NCBI GenBank assembly: GCA_003648125.1
Contig: QMOE01000139.1
Location: forward strand, 1-6,586
Length of the DNA: 6,586 bases
From: Chloroflexota bacterium
GTDB taxonomy: Bacteria; Chloroflexota; Anaerolineae; B4-G1
Direction of reading: 5' to 3'
Shown: positions 6,347 through 6,586 of the stretch, in pieces
Numbering within the stretch: position 1 is the stretch's first letter
How the letters are laid out: each line of letters opens with the position of its first letter
Notes under the pieces: model-generated
Database searches by the model: none
Told to the model about the DNA's origin: nothing
What the model saw: the letters and a program-made list of their open reading frames with translations, nothing else
Program-made: the position numbers and the translations under genes

Positions 6347-6586
6347 ATGAAACAAGCTCTGCTCAAGCACGCTGTACATACTGAATTGATGAACCGCCGA
6401 GACCTGCTGCTCCTCCTCTCCCTGGCCCTGGTCGTGCGGCTGATAACCGCCTGCCTGCTGACCGGGCCACCCTACATGGATGCCTACTATTACACGGCCG
6501 GCGCGTACCGGCTGGCAGATGGACACGGCCTCACAGAACCTTTCCTCTGGCACTATCTCGACGACCCGGCCGGTATCCCCCACCCC
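6347..6586 (+). CDS. N-terminal part of a GT39-like membrane glycosyltransferase (runs off the window)
   Basis: Eighty codons are visible and the frame is open at the window end. From the second ATG (6389) the protein reads MNRRDLLLLLSLALVVRLI, a standard first helix, followed by P-P-Y-M-D-A-Y-Y-Y with the aspartate expected to be catalytic, then A-G-A-Y-R-L-A-D-G-H-G and L-W-H-Y-L-D-D-P-A-G-I-P-H-P. That loop is of the type I associate with Chloroflexota GT39 proteins. Starting at ATG 6347, one base after the previous stop and 4 bases after GGAAGAG, adds 14 residues (MKQALLKHAVHTEL). Context favours 6347, whereas resemblance to the remnant at 511 favours 6389 as the older start. The DNA is clearly GC-richer than the gene before it (about 70% in the line counted). 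Function is as for other GT39 enzymes: sugar transfer from polyprenyl phosphate, acceptor unknown. Confidence 0.8.
   Translation, partial: MKQALLKHAVHTELMNRRDLLLLLSLALVVRLITACLLTGPPYMDAYYYTAGAYRLADGHGLTEPFLWHYLDDPAGIPHP

Noticed and set aside
6278..6583. A 101-codon reverse-strand frame across the junction of the 4780 and 6347 genes
   Set aside because: It overlaps two forward genes with recognisable protein motifs and has no recognisable content itself.
1..6586. tRNA, rRNA, CRISPR array, riboswitch, toxin-antitoxin or defence system
   Set aside because: No regularly spaced direct repeats, cloverleaf-like sequence or relevant protein motifs were seen on either strand.

Overview
The window carries a same-strand run of multi-membrane-spanning envelope glycan genes, with no housekeeping gene, RNA gene, CRISPR array or transposase. 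All genes read on the + strand. In order they are: the 3' end of a GT87 (DUF2029)-like glycosyltransferase (2-436); a broken, internally deleted glycosyltransferase remnant (511-760); a YbhN/LPG-synthase-TM-like flippase-family protein (757-1710); a 113-bp inverted-repeat element (1711-1823); a divergent GT39/ArnT-like glycosyltransferase (1848-3416); a GT87-like glycosyltransferase (3516-4766); a canonical GT39-like glycosyltransferase (4780-6345); and the 5' end of another GT39-like gene (6347 to the window end).

No taxonomic marker is present. The flavour (tandem polyprenyl-phosphate-sugar-dependent GT-C paralogues, moderate to high GC, and an N-terminus of the 'MDAYYYTAGAYRLADGHG ... LWHYLDDPAGIPHP' type in the last gene) resembles Chloroflexota (Anaerolineae/Caldilineae-like) genomes. 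This is an inference from family resemblance, not a proof. Base composition is mosaic: 60-base lines counted by hand gave about 57% GC in the 1848 gene, 40-48% in the 3516 gene, 38% in one line of the 4780 gene and about 70% at the window end.

The genes probably work together on lipid-linked sugars. GT39 and GT87 enzymes are integral membrane GT-C transferases that take a sugar from a polyprenyl phosphate and add it to an acceptor outside the cytoplasmic membrane. YbhN-like proteins have been linked to moving or modifying lipids and lipid-linked glycans. Close spacing (ATGA overlap at 757, 13 bp before 4780, 1 bp before 6347) suggests transcription in one or two operons, possibly divided by the inverted-repeat element. 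Donor, acceptor and final glycan cannot be read from the sequence.

The most informative observations are two. First, the 511-760 remnant: its 5' end matches the start of the gene at 6347/6389, its 3' end matches the C-terminus of the gene at 2-436, and its start is frameshifted. It also creates a false 82-residue extension on the flippase-like gene. Second, the perfect 21-bp inverted repeat that begins at the base after a stop codon. I saw no convincing evidence of an undescribed defence or mobile system.
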